From the NCBI RefSeq assembly GCF_026241095.1, contig NZ_JAPFGB010000043.1, forward strand, positions 1-39,421: DNA of 39,421 nt, given 5' to 3'. Every line of letters begins with the position of its first letter. Position 1 is the first letter of the stretch. Origin of the DNA: Saccharopolyspora sp. NFXS83. GTDB taxonomy: Bacteria; Actinomycetota; Actinomycetes; Mycobacteriales; Pseudonocardiaceae. Shown here piece by piece: positions 23,065 through 29,982 of this stretch. The position numbers were made by a program, and so were the translations under genes. The notes under the pieces are model-generated. The model did not search any database, was not told where the DNA came from, and saw only the letters and a list, made by a program, of their open reading frames with translations.

Positions 23065-23172
23065 ATGAACCACATCATCATGGCGCTCACGGTCGAAGCC
23101 ATCGGGCTGTTCTCGATCGCAGGAGCCATCACCGCCTGGACCCGCTCGGTCCTGCGCGCCACCGCCCGCTGA
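23065..23172 (+). CDS. 35-residue single-helix membrane peptide
   Basis: A short frame with a good ribosome site (AGGAG 9 bases upstream) encodes MNHIIMALTVEAIGLFS, then a hydrophobic stretch to about residue 24 and a basic end (TRSVLRATAR), i.e. one membrane helix with a positive inside tail. It lies alone on the plus strand, convergent with the MFS transporter. Small single-helix proteins can be accessory subunits of transporters, but nothing here ties it to a partner. I do not recognise a family. Confidence 0.5.
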   Translation: MNHIIMALTVEAIGLFSIAGAITAWTRSVLRATAR

Positions 23173-23200
23173 GTCCACTCGCGGGGAACGGTTCGAGTAC

Positions 23201-23224
23201 CGCCCTCGCTCGAACAAGAGGGCG
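23201..23224. terminator. Hairpin between convergent genes
   Basis: CGCCCTC and GAGGGCG form a perfect 7-base stem around a 10-base loop. It lies between the 35-residue peptide gene and the end of the MFS gene (23271), consistent with a bidirectional terminator. Confidence 0.45.
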
Positions 23225-23270
23225 CACCGCCATCGAGGGGTGTCGAGGCCCTCGGTCGTTCCCGGTCGGG

Positions 23271-24704
23271 CTACCTCTGGGCGGCGATCAGTTGCTCGGC
23301 CTCCTCGTGGTCCACGGCGGCCGGCGGGGAACCGGGCAGGCGCTTGCCCGCGGTCTCCTTCGCGAAGTACACCGCGATCGCGCCGATCACCCCGGCACCC
23401 ATCAAGTAGTAGGCGGGGATGTCGATGTTGCCGGTCACCGCGATCAGGCTCGCCACCACCGTCGCCGTCGTGCCGCCGAACAGCGACACGGCGATGTTGA
23501 ACGCGATCGACAGCCCGCCGTAGCGGATGTCGGTCGGGAACAGCGCGGGCAGCACCGACGGGCACGTGGAGTTGAAGCACAGCAACATCAATCCCATCAG
23601 CAGCAGGCCGCCGAAGGTCGCCACCGTGCCGCCGATCTTCAGCAGCATGATCGCCGGGATGGACAGCACCACCAGCAGCACGCATCCCGTGTACAGCACC
23701 GGTTTGCGCCCGATCTTGTCGCTGAGCCGCCCCACGAACGTGATCAGCACCATCGACACCAGCAGCACGAAGATCTGCAGCACCTCGGAGACCACGCTGG
23801 GCGTGCCCGCGTGCCCGTGCTGCGGCAGCGTCTGGGTGAGGTAGGTCGGCATGTAGCTGGTGAGCATGTAGTTGGTGACGTTGAAGACCAGCACGATCCC
23901 GCCGCACACCAGCATCGCGGGCCAGTGGTTGATGAAGATCTTGCGGAACTCGCTCAGCGTCTGGTTGCCCTCGCGGCCCTCGGACTCCGCGGCGATCTTC
24001 GCGAACGCCGGGGTCTCCTCCAGCTTCATCCGCAGGTACAAGCCGATGCCGCCGATCGGGCCCGCGATCAGGAACGGGATGCGCCAGCCCCAGCTGAGCA
24101 GGGCGTCCTCCGAGAGCACGGCCTCCAGCACCGTCGCGAACGTGGCGCCGAGCGCGTAGCCGGTCAGCGTGCCGAACTCCAGGAAGCTGCACAGGAAACC
24201 GCGTCTGCGGTCCGGCGCGTACTCGGCGATGAACGCCATCGCCCCGCCGTACTCGCCACCGGTTGAGAAACCTTGCAGCAGCCTGGCCAGCAACAACAGC
24301 ATCGGCGCCGCGACGCCGATGGCGTGGTAGTCGGGCAGGATGCCGATGATGAACGTGCTGATCGCCATCATGATCACGGTCAGCGACAGCACCTTCTGCC
24401 TGCCGATCCGGTCACCGAGCGGCCCGAAGAACAGCCCGCCGAACGGGCGCACCAGGAACGCCGCCGCGAAGGTACCCAGCGTCGCGATCGTGCCCATCGT
24501 CGGCGACAGGCCCGTGAAGAACACGCCCTCGATCTTGACGGCCAAGTAGGAGTAGACGCCGAAGTCGAACCACTCCGTGACGTTGCCGATGGCCGCCGCA
24601 CCGACCGCGCGCCGAATCACGTTCGGTTCGGTGACCGTCACGTCCGATACAGAAAATTCGCCCGAATTCGCGTCGGACGAGCCATCCCCTGACAAGGCGA
24701 ACAC
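23271..24704 (-). CDS. MFS transporter of the metabolite:H+ symporter (MHS, ProP-like) family
   Basis: 477 residues with 12 predicted membrane helices. Signature pieces are GNVTEWFDFGVYSYLAVKI in helix 1, the loop GPLGDRIGRQKVL between helices 2 and 3, LLARLLQGFSTGGEYGGA in helix 4, and GRLSDKIGRKPVL in the second half. These are typical of ProP-type proline/betaine and dicarboxylate symporters. The annotated GTG start (24704) gives a 25-residue polar leader; a later GTG in VSDVTVTEP is possible. The ligand is unknown. A long intergenic region with an 11-base inverted repeat lies upstream. Confidence 0.85.
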   Translation of the reverse strand: MFALSGDGSSDANSGEFSVSDVTVTEPNVIRRAVGAAAIGNVTEWFDFGVYSYLAVKIEGVFFTGLSPTMGTIATLGTFAAAFLVRPFGGLFFGPLGDRIGRQKVLSLTVIMMAISTFIIGILPDYHAIGVAAPMLLLLARLLQGFSTGGEYGGAMAFIAEYAPDRRRGFLCSFLEFGTLTGYALGATFATVLEAVLSEDALLSWGWRIPFLIAGPIGGIGLYLRMKLEETPAFAKIAAESEGREGNQTLSEFRKIFINHWPAMLVCGGIVLVFNVTNYMLTSYMPTYLTQTLPQHGHAGTPSVVSEVLQIFVLLVSMVLITFVGRLSDKIGRKPVLYTGCVLLVVLSIPAIMLLKIGGTVATFGGLLLMGLMLLCFNSTCPSVLPALFPTDIRYGGLSIAFNIAVSLFGGTTATVVASLIAVTGNIDIPAYYLMGAGVIGAIAVYFAKETAGKRLPGSPPAAVDHEEAEQLIAAQR

Positions 24705-24851
24705 CCCTCTACCTGCTTCTCACCGCAGGCTCGAGCGCCCCCGAGCCCTCGCGGAGCAACTGATCTCCAGGTCCCGGACCGCCACCCTAGTTCCCCCTTC
24801 GATCGACTCGAAAACCACCACGCGAATTGGAAGCCGCCCCCCGGCCACCTA

Positions 24852-24921
24852 GTCCGGTTTGTTCTTTTCTCAGCTCGTACCGCATACCTCGGACATGAGA
24901 TACAAGCACGACAAACCGGAC
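24852..24921. repeat. Perfect 11-base inverted repeat spanning 70 bases
   Basis: GTCCGGTTTGT (24852-24862) and ACAAACCGGAC (24911-24921) are exact reverse complements separated by 48 bases that contain no obvious gene. It could be an operator pair bound by a looping regulator, a large hairpin in the transporter leader, or the ends of a tiny mobile remnant. No flanking direct repeats are visible. Confidence 0.5.
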
Positions 24922-25126
24922 CGCCCGCCTCGTCGCATTGCCGGAGATCTTCACTCCAACGAAGGAACAAGCGCACCGATGCCCCCGGGGGAATAATTTC
25001 TCGGAAATGCGGATAATTTGACGTTAATCACGTTGGTGAAGCATGAGTCGCCATCGTTGCAAATACAATCTGCACGAGATGCATCGGCTCTCAATCCGCA
25101 CCTCGGCGGATCTCGAAGAATGAGCA

Positions 25127-25156
25127 TTGCCGCGACCTGAAGAACGGTGCTAGAAA
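25127..25156 (+). promoter_or_regulatory. Candidate promoter for the SARP gene
   Basis: TTGCCG (25127-25132) and TAGAAA (25151-25156) are separated by 18 bases. The fit to a housekeeping promoter is moderate. The start codon lies about 170 bases downstream. Confidence 0.3.
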
Positions 25157-25325
25157 GAGGCGATCGGATTCCGGTCTCGGCCCGGCGCGTTCCGCGGCGA
25201 CCGCGGCGCGCCGGGACTCACCACACGGGCAAGGGGAGCCCGCGATCAGGCGCCGGTGGACGCCAGGTGCCCGAGTTCGCGCACCGGCTCCCGCCGGGCA
25301 CGCACGCACACTGGGGAGGTTCGAG

Positions 25326-26132
25326 GTGAACCGGTCGCTATCGTTCCACGTGCTCGGACCGCTGTCGGTGCAGGCCGGTGGACGCGGACTCGCGGTTCCC
25401 GGCGGCAGGCAGCGCGTGCTGCTCGCGGCCCTGCTCGTGAAGTTCAACCAGGTGGTGTCCGTGGAGGAACTGGTCGACCGGATCTGGGACGCGACCCCGC
25501 CGCACCGGCCGCGCCGCGCGCTGCACACCTGCCTGACCAGGCTCCGGCACGCGACCGAGAACCCGCTCGGACCGGAGTCCGAACTGATCCGCACCTCGCA
25601 CGCCGGGTACATGATCGAGCTGCCGCCGGAGAACCTCGACCTCGCCCGGTTCACCGACCTGCTGAGCTCCGCGCGCGCAGCGGCCCGCGCGGGCGACCCG
25701 GTCCGGGAGTCCGAGGCCCTGCGCACCGCGCTGGGCCTGTGGCGCGGCCGGGCGCTGCCGGACGTCGCGTCGGACTCGCTGCACCGCGAGGTCGTTCCCC
25801 GGCTGAACGAGCAGTGGATGTGGGCGCTGGAACGCCGCGCGGCGCTGGGCCTCGCGATGGGGCGCCACCACGAACTCGTCGCGGAACTGCGCGCGCTGAC
25901 CTTCGAGCACCCCTTCCACGAACCGTTCTGGCGGCACTTCATGCTCGCGCTGTACCGCTGCGGCCGTCGGGTGGAGGCGCTGATGGCCTACGGCGAACTG
26001 ACGGTGCGGATCCGCGACGAGTTCGGCGTGGACCCGAGCGCGGAGGTGCGCGCGCTGCACCTGGCGATCCTGCGCGACGACGAGCGAGCGCTCGCCGCAT
26101 GCCGGGTACCCGCACCGCGGACCGCGCAGTAG
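25326..26132 (+). CDS. cinR1: SARP-family activator of the lanthipeptide cluster (CinR1-like)
   Basis: 268 residues from GTG 25326 with GGGAGG upstream. The N-terminal OmpR-type winged helix (FHVLGPLSVQAGGRGLAVPGGRQRVLLAALL, VVSVEELVDRIWDATPP, a wing ending IRTSHAGYMIELPPENLD) is followed by the bacterial transcriptional activation domain (ALRTALGLWRGRALPDVA to YGELTVRIRDEFGVDPS). With no ATPase or TPR extension, it is a short SARP like those that switch on Streptomyces antibiotic clusters. In the cinnamycin cluster the SARP CinR1 has this role; the symbol is by analogy. A direct repeat before the biosynthetic genes (29500-29517) is a candidate target. Confidence 0.85.
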   Translation: MNRSLSFHVLGPLSVQAGGRGLAVPGGRQRVLLAALLVKFNQVVSVEELVDRIWDATPPHRPRRALHTCLTRLRHATENPLGPESELIRTSHAGYMIELPPENLDLARFTDLLSSARAAARAGDPVRESEALRTALGLWRGRALPDVASDSLHREVVPRLNEQWMWALERRAALGLAMGRHHELVAELRALTFEHPFHEPFWRHFMLALYRCGRRVEALMAYGELTVRIRDEFGVDPSAEVRALHLAILRDDERALAACRVPAPRTAQ

Positions 26133-26134
26133 TG

Positions 26135-26770
26135 CTACGACACCGACTCCGCTTCCGCGCGCGGGTCCTCGTGCCGCTCGCGGCGACGGCGACGCCGCCA
26201 GAGCACGATGGCCAACGCCACGATCACGGCCGCGACCACCGGCACCGCGCCGAACATCCCGGACAGGCCCGTGTACGAGGCGCCGACGAGGTAGCCGACA
26301 CCGCCTTCGCCGCACGCCCACAGCACCCCGGCCAGCGCGCTGTAGGGCGCCATCCGCCGGTACGGCATGCCGGACGCGCCCGCCAGGTGCGGTGCCGCGG
26401 ACCGGACCAGCGGGACGAAGCGGCACGGGATGAGCGCGGGGCCGCCGTGGCGGCGGAACAGATCGCTCGCCCGGTCCCACGCACGGTGCGCGCGGCGGGC
26501 GACGCGGGTGGAGCGCAGCCGTGGCCCGAGCCGCAGGCCGGTGTAGAAGCCCAAGGCGTCGCCGCAGACCGCGCCGAGGGCGGCGAACACCACCACCAGC
26601 CACAGGTCGAGCGCACCGGAGTACGCGAGCGCTCCCGCGACCAGCAACGGCCCCAAGGTCGGTACGAACGGGCTGACCACGAGGATTCCTTCGACGAACA
26701 CCAGGCCCGCGAGCAGTCCGTACGCGGTCAGCGGTGGCAGCTGCGCGAGCCACTCGGCCGGCGCGGGCAT
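26135..26770 (-). CDS. DedA-family membrane protein, candidate PE-handling self-protection factor
   Basis: 211 residues, ATG 26770 overlapping the methyltransferase stop (TGATG). About five hydrophobic segments are present. The DedA/SNARE-associated signature is clear: VEGILVVSPFVPTLGPLLVAGALAY, and the Arg motif CRFVPLVRSAAPHLAGASGM with GVLWACGEGGVGYLVG. The tail is very basic (WRRRRRRRERHEDP). DedA proteins move phospholipids or lipid carriers across the membrane; B. subtilis PetA is reported to affect the distribution of phosphatidylethanolamine (PE) between leaflets. Being co-translated with a PmtA-like methyltransferase inside a cluster for a PE-binding peptide suggests a role in hiding PE from the product. 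That role is inference. Its stop is 2 bases from the SARP stop. Confidence 0.8.
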   Translation of the reverse strand: MPAPAEWLAQLPPLTAYGLLAGLVFVEGILVVSPFVPTLGPLLVAGALAYSGALDLWLVVVFAALGAVCGDALGFYTGLRLGPRLRSTRVARRAHRAWDRASDLFRRHGGPALIPCRFVPLVRSAAPHLAGASGMPYRRMAPYSALAGVLWACGEGGVGYLVGASYTGLSGMFGAVPVVAAVIVALAIVLWRRRRRRERHEDPRAEAESVS

Positions 26771-27447
26771 CAGGTCCGGTCCGCGTTCGGCGCGCGCAGG
26801 TGCCAGGCGTGCGCGGGCGGCAGGTTGCGCCAGACCGTCGCCCGGCCGAGCCCGTAGCGGTCGATGAACTCGCGCTCGACGGCCACGGCGCCGCGGTGCC
26901 GCCGCGCTTCGGCGCGACCGGCGAACGCGGATCGCGCCCGCTGGGTGCCGAGGTAGCCGAAGAAGGTCAAGTCCCCACCGGGCACCAGCAGGTCGACGTG
27001 CCGCTGCAGCATCGACCGCACCACGACCGGGTCGAAGTTCGTGAACGGCAGGCCGGAGACGACGACGTCGTAGCGGGATTCCAGCTCCGCGTCGAGGATC
27101 GACCGCTCGTGCAGCCGGATGCGGTCGGACGCCGCCGAGAGCGCGAAGTCGGTGCGCAGCGCCTCGGAGAGCATCCGCACGAAGCGGGGGTTGACCTCGA
27201 CCACGTCGAGCCGGTCGGCGGGGCCGAGCCGCCGGGCCAGCTCTCGGGTCACGACACCGCTGCCCGCGCCGACTTCCAGCACTCGCGCCGGGTGCCGCTG
27301 CTCCGGTGGCGCGAGCGGTTCGGCGAGCCGGGCGGCCAGGTGAGCGCTGCTCGGCGCGAACGCGCCGGTCGTGCGGAAGCTTCGGAAGGCCTCGCGGGAG
27401 AAGCCCAGCCATCCGGCTCTGGTGTTCGGGGTCTGCGTCTGGTCCAC
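26770..27447 (-). CDS. PmtA-like phospholipid N-methyltransferase, probable lanthipeptide self-resistance
   Basis: 225 residues from GTG 27447. The N-terminal FSREAFRSFRTTGAFAPSSAHLA is the FRxTGAxxPSS signature of phosphatidylethanolamine N-methyltransferases of the PmtA type. The SAM site is ARVLEVGAGSGVVTRELARRL with VVEVNPRF, and the catalytic motif region is DVVVSGLPFTNFDPVVV. In the cinnamycin cluster a PE methyltransferase (Cinorf10) gives self-resistance by turning PE into monomethyl-PE, which the peptide binds poorly. The same job is likely here. It is divergent from the histidine kinase gene and overlaps the DedA gene by one base. Confidence 0.85.
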   Translation of the reverse strand: MDQTQTPNTRAGWLGFSREAFRSFRTTGAFAPSSAHLAARLAEPLAPPEQRHPARVLEVGAGSGVVTRELARRLGPADRLDVVEVNPRFVRMLSEALRTDFALSAASDRIRLHERSILDAELESRYDVVVSGLPFTNFDPVVVRSMLQRHVDLLVPGGDLTFFGYLGTQRARSAFAGRAEARRHRGAVAVEREFIDRYGLGRATVWRNLPPAHAWHLRAPNADRT

Positions 27448-27502
27448 GTTCGCCCACGGTAGGGCGCGGTGAACGACTCGGCATCGGTCGCTCGGACACG
27501 GT

Positions 27503-27510
27503 TACCGGTA
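27503..27510. promoter_or_regulatory. TACCGGTA palindrome in the divergent kinase/methyltransferase promoter
   Basis: An 8-base perfect palindrome within the 131-base gap between the divergent methyltransferase and kinase genes. A site here could be bound by the response regulator encoded downstream. It is short, so the evidence is weak. Confidence 0.25.
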
Positions 27511-27578
27511 CGAAAGTAGGGGGTCGGCTGATTTCTATGCTCGACGGTCATGACCACGGACGCGGCGGGAGGTGTGCG

Positions 27579-28700
27579 GTGCGCGGGATCGAACGTCCGC
27601 TCCGGCCGTGGGCCGAGGCGGCGCTGCTGCTGGCGGTCGGCCTGCTGTCCGCGCAGGAGGGGTACGTGGTCGCGGGCGGCACCGTGCTCAGCCCGCAGGT
27701 CGGCGCGGCGGTGCTGACCACTGCCGCGCTCGCTTGGCGCACCAGGTACCCGGCCGTGCCCGCCGCGCTGGCGACGGCGCTCGCGGCGGCGCTGGGCGCG
27801 GTGCTGCCGCTGGTGGTGGTGCTGTTCTCGTTCGCCTCGCGCGGCAGGCTGGTGGCGGCGGCCTCGTGCGCGACGGCCGCCATGGTGGGGAACCTCCTGG
27901 TGCAGCCGCAGCAATCGCTGTGGAGCACCCGTTCGTACGGGCCGGTGCTGCTGCTGGTCTCGGTGGTGGCGCTGGGCATGTGGGCGAGCAGCCGCAGGCG
28001 GCTGCTGACGAGCATGACCGCGCAGGTCGAGCAGCTGCGGGTGGAGCGGGAGCTGCGGGCCGAGCACGCCCGGCTGGCCGAGCGGGTCCGCGTCGCGTCC
28101 GAACTGCACGACGCCCTGGCGCACTCGCTGAGCGTGCTGGCGTTGCACACCGGTGCGTTGCAACGGCATTCGGCGAACCTGCCCCCGCAGGTCGCCGATC
28201 GCATCGATCTGCTGCGGGCCACCTCCACGGACGCGTTGCGGGACCTGCGCGACGTGCTCGGCGGGCTGCGCGCCCCGGACACCGACGGGGCTCCGGGGCC
28301 GCGGCAGCTGCGGGAGCTGCCGGTGCTGCTGGACGAGGCGCGCGCGGCGGGCCAGCAGGTCGAGGCGGAGATCCGCGGCACGGCGACCGCGCTGCCGTTC
28401 AGCCACCGGCTGGCGATCTACCGCGTGGTGCAGGAGGCGTTGACCAACGCGCGCAAGCACGCTCCGGGTTCGAGCGTGCGGGTGCGGGTGGACCACGGAC
28501 CACCGGAGTCCGCAGTGGACGTGGAGAACACCGCGGGCGAGCCCGGCTCGCACCAGGAACCGGGCGGGCACGGCCTGCTGGGCTTGGCCGAGCGCGTGGA
28601 CGCGCTGCACGGGCGGCTGGAACACGGGCCGTCGGGCGCGGGCGGCTGGCGGCTGACCGCGCGCATCCCGGTCGGCGACCACACCCCGGAGGCGACATGA
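27579..28700 (+). CDS. cinK: Sensor histidine kinase (NarL/DesK-type partner), CinK-like
   Basis: 373 residues; GTG 27579 has GGGAGG 6 bases upstream and begins right before the first membrane helix. Residues ~8-140 contain four to six hydrophobic segments with very short loops, so it senses within or near the membrane. A coiled linker (VEQLRVERELRAEHARLAERV) leads to the HisKA_3 box ELHDALAHSLSV with His177. The HATPase has VVQEALTNARKHAP and GGHGLLGLAERV. Its stop overlaps the response regulator start (ATGA). Sitting divergent from the lipid methyltransferase, it may sense envelope damage or the peptide-PE complex; that is inference. The symbol is by analogy with CinK. Confidence 0.85.
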   Translation: MRGIERPLRPWAEAALLLAVGLLSAQEGYVVAGGTVLSPQVGAAVLTTAALAWRTRYPAVPAALATALAAALGAVLPLVVVLFSFASRGRLVAAASCATAAMVGNLLVQPQQSLWSTRSYGPVLLLVSVVALGMWASSRRRLLTSMTAQVEQLRVERELRAEHARLAERVRVASELHDALAHSLSVLALHTGALQRHSANLPPQVADRIDLLRATSTDALRDLRDVLGGLRAPDTDGAPGPRQLRELPVLLDEARAAGQQVEAEIRGTATALPFSHRLAIYRVVQEALTNARKHAPGSSVRVRVDHGPPESAVDVENTAGEPGSHQEPGGHGLLGLAERVDALHGRLEHGPSGAGGWRLTARIPVGDHTPEAT

Positions 28701-29341
28701 TCCGCACGTTGATCGTCGACGACGACACGCTGGTACGCCTCGCGCTCGCCGACATCCTCGACGACGCCCCGGACATCGACGTCGTCGCCCAGGCCGGCGA
28801 CGGGCTGGAAGCGGTCGAGCAGGCCACCGCCCGCCGGGTCGACGTCGTGCTGATGGACGTGCGGATGCCGCGCATGGACGGCATCCAGGCCACCGGGAGG
28901 CTTCGCGCGCTGCCCGATCCGCCGCAGGTCGTCACGTTGACGACGTTCGACCTCGACGAGTACGTCCACGGCGCGCTCGCCGCGGGCGCTGCCGGATTCC
29001 TGCTCAAGGACAGCGACCCCGCTGAGATCGTGCGCGCGGTGCGGGTCGTCGCGCGCGGGCAGGCGATGCTGCACCCGGCGGCGGCGCGCAGGCTCGTCGA
29101 CCACTACCACCGCGACACCGGCCTGCAGGCCGCCGCGGCGCGCGCGAAGATCGACCGGCTCACCCCGCGGGAACGCGAGGTGCTGGCCGAGCTGGCCGCG
29201 GGCGGCGGCAACGCCGACATCGCGACCGCGCTGGGAATGCGGGAGAGCACCGTGAAGGCGCACGTGAGCCGCATCCTCGCCGCGCTCGAAGTCGGCAACC
29301 GCGTCCAGGCGGCCCTCTGCGCCTGGACCGCGGACGGCTGA
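28697..29341 (+). CDS. cinR: NarL/FixJ-family response regulator, CinR-like
   Basis: 214 residues. The receiver domain has the acidic pocket at Asp8-Asp10, the phosphoacceptor Asp54 in VLMDVRMPRMDG, and the conserved Lys in GFLLKDSDP. The C-terminal LuxR-type helix-turn-helix is RLTPREREVLAELAAGGGNADIATALGMRESTVKAHVSRI. It is coupled to the kinase by a 4-base overlap. A hairpin at 29360-29388 follows. It probably regulates the divergent methyltransferase/DedA pair, its own operon or the biosynthetic genes. Confidence 0.88.
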   Translation: MIRTLIVDDDTLVRLALADILDDAPDIDVVAQAGDGLEAVEQATARRVDVVLMDVRMPRMDGIQATGRLRALPDPPQVVTLTTFDLDEYVHGALAAGAAGFLLKDSDPAEIVRAVRVVARGQAMLHPAAARRLVDHYHRDTGLQAAAARAKIDRLTPREREVLAELAAGGGNADIATALGMRESTVKAHVSRILAALEVGNRVQAALCAWTADG

Positions 29342-29359
29342 GAGCCCGTCCTCGAACCT

Positions 29360-29388
29360 GTTCCGCGTGGCGGTGCGGGCCGCGGAAC
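29360..29388 (+). terminator. Hairpin after the response regulator gene
   Basis: GTTCCGCG and CGCGGAAC form a perfect 8-base stem around a 13-base loop, 18 bases after the stop codon. It is likely the terminator of the two-component operon. Its 3' arm runs into a 16-base copy of the REP-like repeat found at 37146-37196. Confidence 0.55.
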
Positions 29389-29440
29389 CTCAGCGGCCTT
29401 CACGCTGCGGGATCGATTTCTCGTGCACGCCCTCTGCGCA

Positions 29441-29481
29441 GGTGCGGCGCGGCGGTTCCGCGCACAGGACGGCGCCGCACC
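29441..29481 (+). promoter_or_regulatory. 10-base stem-loop upstream of the biosynthetic genes
   Basis: GGTGCGGCGC (29441-29450) pairs exactly with GCGCCGCACC (29472-29481). It lies just before the putative promoter of the lanthipeptide genes and could be a second terminator for the regulator transcript or a regulatory element. Confidence 0.45.
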
Positions 29482-29499
29482 TCGTGCGGTGAAACAGGA

Positions 29500-29517
29500 T
29501 TGAAGGCGGACTGCAAC
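29500..29517 (+). promoter_or_regulatory. Candidate SARP box before the lanthipeptide operon
   Basis: TTGAAGG (29500-29506) and CTGCAAC (29511-29517) are imperfect direct repeats 11 bases apart, the spacing SARP dimers prefer. A possible -10 (TAGCGT, 29528-29533) follows about 10 bases later. The repeats share only four of seven bases, so this is tentative. Confidence 0.3.
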
Positions 29518-29570
29518 CGCTTTCTCCTAGCGTTGCCCCCACTGGCCTCCGACCAGAATGGGAACCGTCG

Positions 29571-29942
29571 ATGAAGCACTCGGATGTTCCGACCATCTAC
29601 CCGGAAGTCGACGCGATCCGGCAGATCCAGGAACTCGTCTTGTTCTGCTCCCTCCTCCCCCCTGACGGGAAACTGCGCGAGGTGCTGGAGCTCGCGCTCG
29701 CCCTGCACGAGGAGCCCATGTTGTCCCGGCTCACGCCGGTCACCGACCTGCATCCCTTCTCCACGAAGGAATGGATGGAGTCGCTGTGGATGCACGAAGA
29801 CCTGCCCGCGAACGAGAAGGAGGTGGTCACCTGGCAGAACAAGGACGAGAACATGAGCCCGGCGCTCGTGGAATTGAAGAACGTCGAACAACAACTGGGC
29901 ATCTCGCTCGTCGCCCGGTTGCGCGCTGAACCATCCGAATGA
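29571..29942 (+). CDS. cinorf7: Candidate lysinoalanine synthase (Cinorf7/DurN-like)
   Basis: 123 residues, ATG 29571. There is no signal peptide or membrane helix; it is mostly helical, with an N-terminal segment DAIRQIQELVLFCSLLPPDGKLREVLELAL and a C-terminal block WQNKDENMSPALVELKNVEQQLG. I recognise it by position and size: in cinnamycin and duramycin clusters a ~120-residue protein (Cinorf7/DurN) sits immediately before the precursor and makes the lysinoalanine bridge between dehydrated Ser6 and Lys19. Both residues are conserved in the precursor 40 bases downstream. I could not align it to DurN from memory, so identity rests on context. Confidence 0.65.
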   Translation: MKHSDVPTIYPEVDAIRQIQELVLFCSLLPPDGKLREVLELALALHEEPMLSRLTPVTDLHPFSTKEWMESLWMHEDLPANEKEVVTWQNKDENMSPALVELKNVEQQLGISLVARLRAEPSE

Positions 29943-29982
29943 TCGCAAGCATTCCGAGAAAGCCGATATTCAGGAGGAATTC

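Larger units (their letters stand above)
24705..25325. other. 620-base regulatory region between the transporter and the SARP gene
   Basis: No gene is firmly supported. The first 300 bases hold an 11-base inverted repeat (24852-24921). From about 24990 to 25130 the base composition is clearly more A/T-rich than its surroundings, as expected for a promoter area. A candidate promoter (25127-25156) would give the SARP gene a leader of about 165 bases. Two very short frames (ATG 24895, ATG 25043) lack good ribosome sites. Confidence 0.5.

Noticed and set aside
24895-24996. 33-codon plus-strand frame beginning inside the inverted repeat
   Set aside because: No ribosome site and no similarity I can name.
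25043-25123. 26-codon frame MSRHRCKYNLHEMHRLS... upstream of the SARP gene
   Set aside because: Only a weak ribosome site and no recognisable property; it may simply be part of the regulatory region.
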